A stretch of DNA of 64,000 nucleotides, taken from positions 1 to 64,000 of the forward strand of contig CAYXBK010000005.1 in assembly GCA_964463165.1 (NCBI GenBank), written 5' to 3'. Source of the DNA: UBA7236 sp964463165 (GTDB lineage: Bacteria > Bacteroidota > Bacteroidia > Chitinophagales > BACL12). Of the stretch, positions 60,853-64,000 are shown in pieces. How positions within the stretch are numbered: position 1 is the first letter of the stretch; each line of letters starts with the position of its first letter. Both the position numbers and the translations under genes were made by a program. A model generated the notes under the pieces. That model had not been told where the DNA came from. It searched no databases and saw nothing but the letters and a program-made list of their open reading frames with translations.

Positions 60853-62253
60853 CTATCCTAACAAAATCCCCTTGACCGTTGCTAATATTTTTTCCGTCTC
60901 GCCCTGCGTTGGTGATTCGGCATACACTCTTAATAATGGTTCAGTGCCGCTTGCACGTATCATCATCCAGCTGTTTGCATTTAAATGAAATTTATAACCA
61001 TCGATATCTTCCACACGCATCACATTATAATTTCCAAACGAAGTATAAACGCCGTTCTTACAGTTTGCGATGATTTTATTTTTTAATTCATCGGTGATAT
61101 GCAGATCATTTCTGTCGAAAAAGAAACTGCCGGTAATTTCATAAACTTCTTCAATTAATTGCTTTAATGATTTTCCTGTTTTTGCCATAAATTCAAGCAA
61201 TAATAATCCGCACCAGATGCCATCCCGTTCGGGCACATGGCCTTTTACGGCGATACCGCCGCTTTCTTCTCCGCCGAGCAACACATCTTCCACAACCATT
61301 TTACCGCAGATATATTTAAATCCGATTTTCGTTACTTCATAATCGAGTTTATAAAATTCACAAAGGCGTTTTACTTTTTCACTTACGCTGAATGCGATCA
61401 CAACTTTGCCGTTGTAATTTTTATATTTATGGAGATAGTGAATGAGCAACAAAATAATATGATGCGAATCAACAAAATTTCCTTCGCCGTCGTACATTCC
61501 GATCCGATCAGCGTCGCCATCATTTGCCAAACCGCATTGGAGAGAATTATCATTTTTTATTAATTCACTTAATTCCAATAAATTTCTGTGAATAGGCTCA
61601 GGCGCCTGCCCTTTAAATCCGGGATTATCATCACAATGCAAAGCAATTATATTTTTCAAAATTCTTTTTGCAATGCGCTGTCCGGCACCATACATCGCAT
61701 CGTATCCTAATTTAATCCCGGATGAATTAATTGCTTCAAGATCAAAACTTTTTTGCACATGATCGAAATACATATCTTCGAGATTCACCCATTTTAATTT
61801 TCCTTCAATTTCATAATCAGATAAATTTTTTGAAGGAATTATATGCGTATCCGGGATCATACTTTCTACTAATGCAATATCTTCCGGAATCGTTGGGCCG
61901 CCGTAACCGCTTTTTAATTTAAATCCGTTGTAGGCAGGTGGATTATGGCTCGCGGTAATAACAACACCCGCTGTTGCACTTAATTGATTTGCGCCATAAC
62001 TCACCATCGGAGTTGATACAAAATCTTTCGCGATAAAAACAAAAACACCTTCTTCACAAAAAACTTTTGCGGCTGTTTCGGTAAATAATTCACCGGCAAA
62101 CCGGCAATCATGTCCTATTACAATTGCAGGATTAGGCGATATTTTTTTTACCCAATCGGCAGTTGCTTTACTAACCCTTGCAACATTATCAGTTGTAAAT
62201 TCTTTTGCAATAATGGCCCGCCAGCCATCGGTTCCGAATTTGATCTGGATCAT
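60853..62253 (-). CDS. Phosphoglucomutase/phosphomannomutase family protein
   Basis: 466 residues from the ATG at 62253 (the upstream ATG at 62328 precedes no conserved sequence). IQIKFGTDGWRAI at the start, active-site GVVITASHNPPAYNGFK with the phosphoserine, Mg site LANDGDADRIGMYD, and sugar-binding GEESGGIAVKGHVPERDG. Interconverts hexose 1- and 6-phosphates; exact sugar not decided. Confidence 0.92.
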   Translation of the reverse strand: MIQIKFGTDGWRAIIAKEFTTDNVARVSKATADWVKKISPNPAIVIGHDCRFAGELFTETAAKVFCEEGVFVFIAKDFVSTPMVSYGANQLSATAGVVITASHNPPAYNGFKLKSGYGGPTIPEDIALVESMIPDTHIIPSKNLSDYEIEGKLKWVNLEDMYFDHVQKSFDLEAINSSGIKLGYDAMYGAGQRIAKRILKNIIALHCDDNPGFKGQAPEPIHRNLLELSELIKNDNSLQCGLANDGDADRIGMYDGEGNFVDSHHIILLLIHYLHKYKNYNGKVVIAFSVSEKVKRLCEFYKLDYEVTKIGFKYICGKMVVEDVLLGGEESGGIAVKGHVPERDGIWCGLLLLEFMAKTGKSLKQLIEEVYEITGSFFFDRNDLHITDELKNKIIANCKNGVYTSFGNYNVMRVEDIDGYKFHLNANSWMMIRASGTEPLLRVYAESPTQGETEKILATVKGILLG

Positions 62254-62315
62254 AGATTTGATTTTTAAAAGCGGCATCTTAACAGCCGGCTGCGCACAAA
62301 GATAATTGTACAAGA

Positions 62316-62353
62316 GAAATGCCATCAATCCTTTTCAGATTTGATGGCATTTC
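62316..62353 (-). terminator. Hairpin between the hydrolase and the phosphohexomutase
   Basis: GAAATGCCATCAA and TTGATGGCATTTC pair perfectly (13 bp, 12-base loop). It follows the hydrolase-like gene on the minus strand. No long T-run, so termination is less sure. Confidence 0.5.
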
Positions 62354-62384
62354 GTTGCTCTTATATGTTATTTAGTATTTCTGA

Positions 62385-63251
62385 TTATTCAGGATTTGCT
62401 TCGAAAAAGGCTTTCACCTGTTTGAAATATTCATCGCGGTTGCTGCTGAAATTTTTATCATTATCAACTCCTTTCACGGTATAGATGGTGGTAACTTTTT
62501 TCTTCAGCAACTGAAGTTCCTGCATATCTGCAACATTCATGATATTTCCCTGTTCGCCGATGATCAAAAGGATCGCACGCAAATTTTCACCTTTATCGAT
62601 CAATGCCATTTTCGGTTCAAGAAGTGTAACATTATATCCGATCGGCATAAAGATCTTGCCGCCTGTTTTTTCTTCATATCTTTTTTGAACTGTTTCAAAT
62701 GAAGTATAAGGATTATCGGCAATTACCCTGTGGACTTTTAAATTATTCGCTCCGAGGCCGAGTGATAAGCCGCCGCCAATGCCCCAGCCGTATAAATCGA
62801 TGGTAAAGAGCGGGTGATATTTTTTTACATAATCAATTGCTCCCTGTAAATCGGCTGCAAATTGCTGATAGATATAAAATTTAGGACTTACATTAAAATC
62901 ACTGCTTTTGCCGAAACCTCGATAATCATACATGAATACATGAAAACCAAGTCCGAGAAATTTTCCTGCCTGCTCAAGGCCGTTTGCCATATTTCCATTT
63001 CCGTCGCAACTGATTATAATTGATTTTTTAGATGCTTTATCCTGTTTTTCACCCGGATACAAATGCCATCCGAATAAACTTGCACCATCATCAGTAACAA
63101 TACGGATCGTATCGAATACCAAACCGAAATCGGCAGGCGTGATATCATAGGTTCTTTGCGCATTCAAACCTAAAGTTTGCTGGCCGAATGCCGAAGCACC
63201 AGAAAGGATCAGAACAAAAACGGGTAAAGAAATTTTTTTGAGAAGATTCAT
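62385..63251 (-). CDS. Alpha/beta-hydrolase-fold protein lacking the catalytic residues
   Basis: 288 residues. Signal peptide ISLPVFVLILSGASAFGQ. The fold is clear: GWHLYPGEKQ, FHVFMYDYRGFGKSSDFNVS and IDLYGWGIGGGLSLGLG. The nucleophile elbow reads W-G-I-G-G-G with Gly in place of Ser. Near the C-terminus the catalytic acid site reads LLIIGEQGNIM and the His position is GVDNDKNF, so no triad is seen. Probably a binding protein or pseudoenzyme. Confidence 0.75.
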   Translation of the reverse strand: MNLLKKISLPVFVLILSGASAFGQQTLGLNAQRTYDITPADFGLVFDTIRIVTDDGASLFGWHLYPGEKQDKASKKSIIISCDGNGNMANGLEQAGKFLGLGFHVFMYDYRGFGKSSDFNVSPKFYIYQQFAADLQGAIDYVKKYHPLFTIDLYGWGIGGGLSLGLGANNLKVHRVIADNPYTSFETVQKRYEEKTGGKIFMPIGYNVTLLEPKMALIDKGENLRAILLIIGEQGNIMNVADMQELQLLKKKVTTIYTVKGVDNDKNFSSNRDEYFKQVKAFFEANPE

Positions 63252-63443
63252 AGAAATTTAAAAAGTTTTAATTTTTGTTAGAAATTATTTTTGGACAGGT
63301 CACTTACCCAAAATTCATGCCCGTAAAAATAAGAGAATTCATTGAAAGGAATCAAATTGAAAGTTGCATAATGACACTTAAAATTATTCTGTTGTTTACG
63401 AATACTCTTAATTGGAATTTCAGGTGATAACTTTGTGAGCTGG

Positions 63444-63520
63444 TAGCTAGTAGCTAGTAGCTAGTAGCTAGTAGCTAGTAGCTAGTAGCTAGTAGCCAGT
63501 AGCTAGCAGCTAGCAGCTAG
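63444..63520. repeat. Heptamer array TAGCTAG x11
   Basis: Eleven head-to-tail 7-bp units: TAGCTAG seven times, TAGCCAG, TAGCTAG, CAGCTAG twice. It ends 18 bases before the likely pcm start, so it occupies the 5' flank of that gene. The gap 63252-63538 has no other feature I could see. Confidence 0.9.
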
Positions 63521-63538
63521 CAGCCACCATCAATAACA

Positions 63539-64000
63539 TTGAACACATTCGACACATATCGGCATAAAGGAATGCGGCAAAAGCTGGTGGATACGATCCG
63601 CCAAAAAGGAATTGCCGATGAAGCTGTATTGCAGGCAATCAATTCGGTACCAAGGCATGCATTTATGGACGAGGCTTTTCTCGAGCATGCTTATGAGGAT
63701 AAGGCATTTCAGATCGGTGAAGGACAAACAATTTCCCAGCCTTATACGGTTGCCTATATGACAGAAATGCTTGAAGTAAAACCGGCAATGAAAGTTCTTG
63801 AAATCGGAACCGGTTCAGGATATCAGGCGAGTGTGCTGGCGGAAATGGGCGCAAAAGTATTTTCCATCGAACGTCATAAAAAATTGAATGAAAGCGCCGG
63901 CAAACAAATTTATATCCTCGGCTATAAAAATGTTAAGCTTTTTTTTGGAGACGGCTACGAGGGCTTACCGAATTATGCCCCCTTCGACAGAGTGATTATT
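63539..64000 (+). CDS. pcm: Protein-L-isoaspartate O-methyltransferase, partial
   Basis: Repairs isoaspartate in aged proteins by methylation. 154 codons to the window edge. SAM site KVLEIGTGSGYQASVLAEMG, and ISQPYTVAYM matches the substrate region. The conserved DTYRHKGMRQKLV begins before the ATG at 63572, so the start is probably the in-frame TTG at 63539. The 5' region is preceded by a heptamer array. C-terminus missing. Confidence 0.9.
   Translation, partial: MNTFDTYRHKGMRQKLVDTIRQKGIADEAVLQAINSVPRHAFMDEAFLEHAYEDKAFQIGEGQTISQPYTVAYMTEMLEVKPAMKVLEIGTGSGYQASVLAEMGAKVFSIERHKKLNESAGKQIYILGYKNVKLFFGDGYEGLPNYAPFDRVII

Overview
The window looks like a chromosomal stretch of a Bacteroidota bacterium of the Saprospirales/Chitinophagales kind. 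The evidence is the Bacteroidota gene order rpsU-xerC-hpf-tRNAs-tuf-tRNA-secE-nusG-rplKAJL-rpoB, several secreted proteins with type IX secretion (T9SS) C-terminal sorting domains, one gliding-motility-type (CHU_C) C-terminal domain, and promoters of the TTTG / TAnnTTTG type. No phage, plasmid or CRISPR locus was seen.

Layout. 1-7272 (minus) is the translation/transcription gene block, ending in a partial rpoB at the left edge, with five tRNA genes around tuf. 7349-13021 (minus) holds an acyl-CoA dehydrogenase, apt, a helix-hairpin-helix protein and two amino-acid permeases. 13264-15384 is a membrane pyrophosphatase. 15528-28014 is rich in secreted proteins: a CHU_C protein, three paralogues of an SGNH-hydrolase-like T9SS family and an M36 metallopeptidase, with a broken four-helix-bundle gene, an MBL-fold hydrolase and a DUF4253 protein between them. 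28112-35895 carries ruvB, a coiled-coil lipoprotein, two more permeases, isocitrate dehydrogenase and a first RAYT-type Y1 transposase with its own hairpins. 35864-41783 (minus) is a tight five-gene operon: BatA/vWA protein, dihydroorotase homologue lacking metal ligands, DUF4199 protein and two glycosyltransferases. 41903-49562 holds tRNA-Pro, cytochrome oxidase subunit III, fabI, a compact AAA+/TPR membrane operon and another T9SS protein. 49639-53748 has clpC, a STAS protein and RNase Z. 53761-55010 is a second RAYT with a different, alternating set of hairpins. The rest holds a sigma-54 response regulator, a YwqK-like protein, RNase P RNA, a Smr protein, a methyltransferase, a DUF2279 protein, a phosphohexomutase, a degenerate alpha/beta hydrolase and the start of pcm.

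The most unusual content is not in the core genes. Two RAYT transposases each sit among their own family of palindromic hairpins (REPtrons). Tandem arrays with a strict 7-bp period but unrelated sequences occur at several gene boundaries, resembling the heptanucleotide STRR repeats described in cyanobacteria. The same 16-bp palindrome, differing by one base, occurs in the rplL-rpoB spacer and in the RNase P RNA. Three proteins (dihydroorotase, alpha/beta hydrolase, SGNH family) keep a recognisable fold but lack some or all canonical catalytic residues. A tight AAA+/TPR/TPR operon could be an undescribed membrane-remodelling or assembly machine.

All calls come from reading the sequence; no database search was run. 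Start codons were moved inward where signal peptides, conserved N-termini or neighbouring genes required it.
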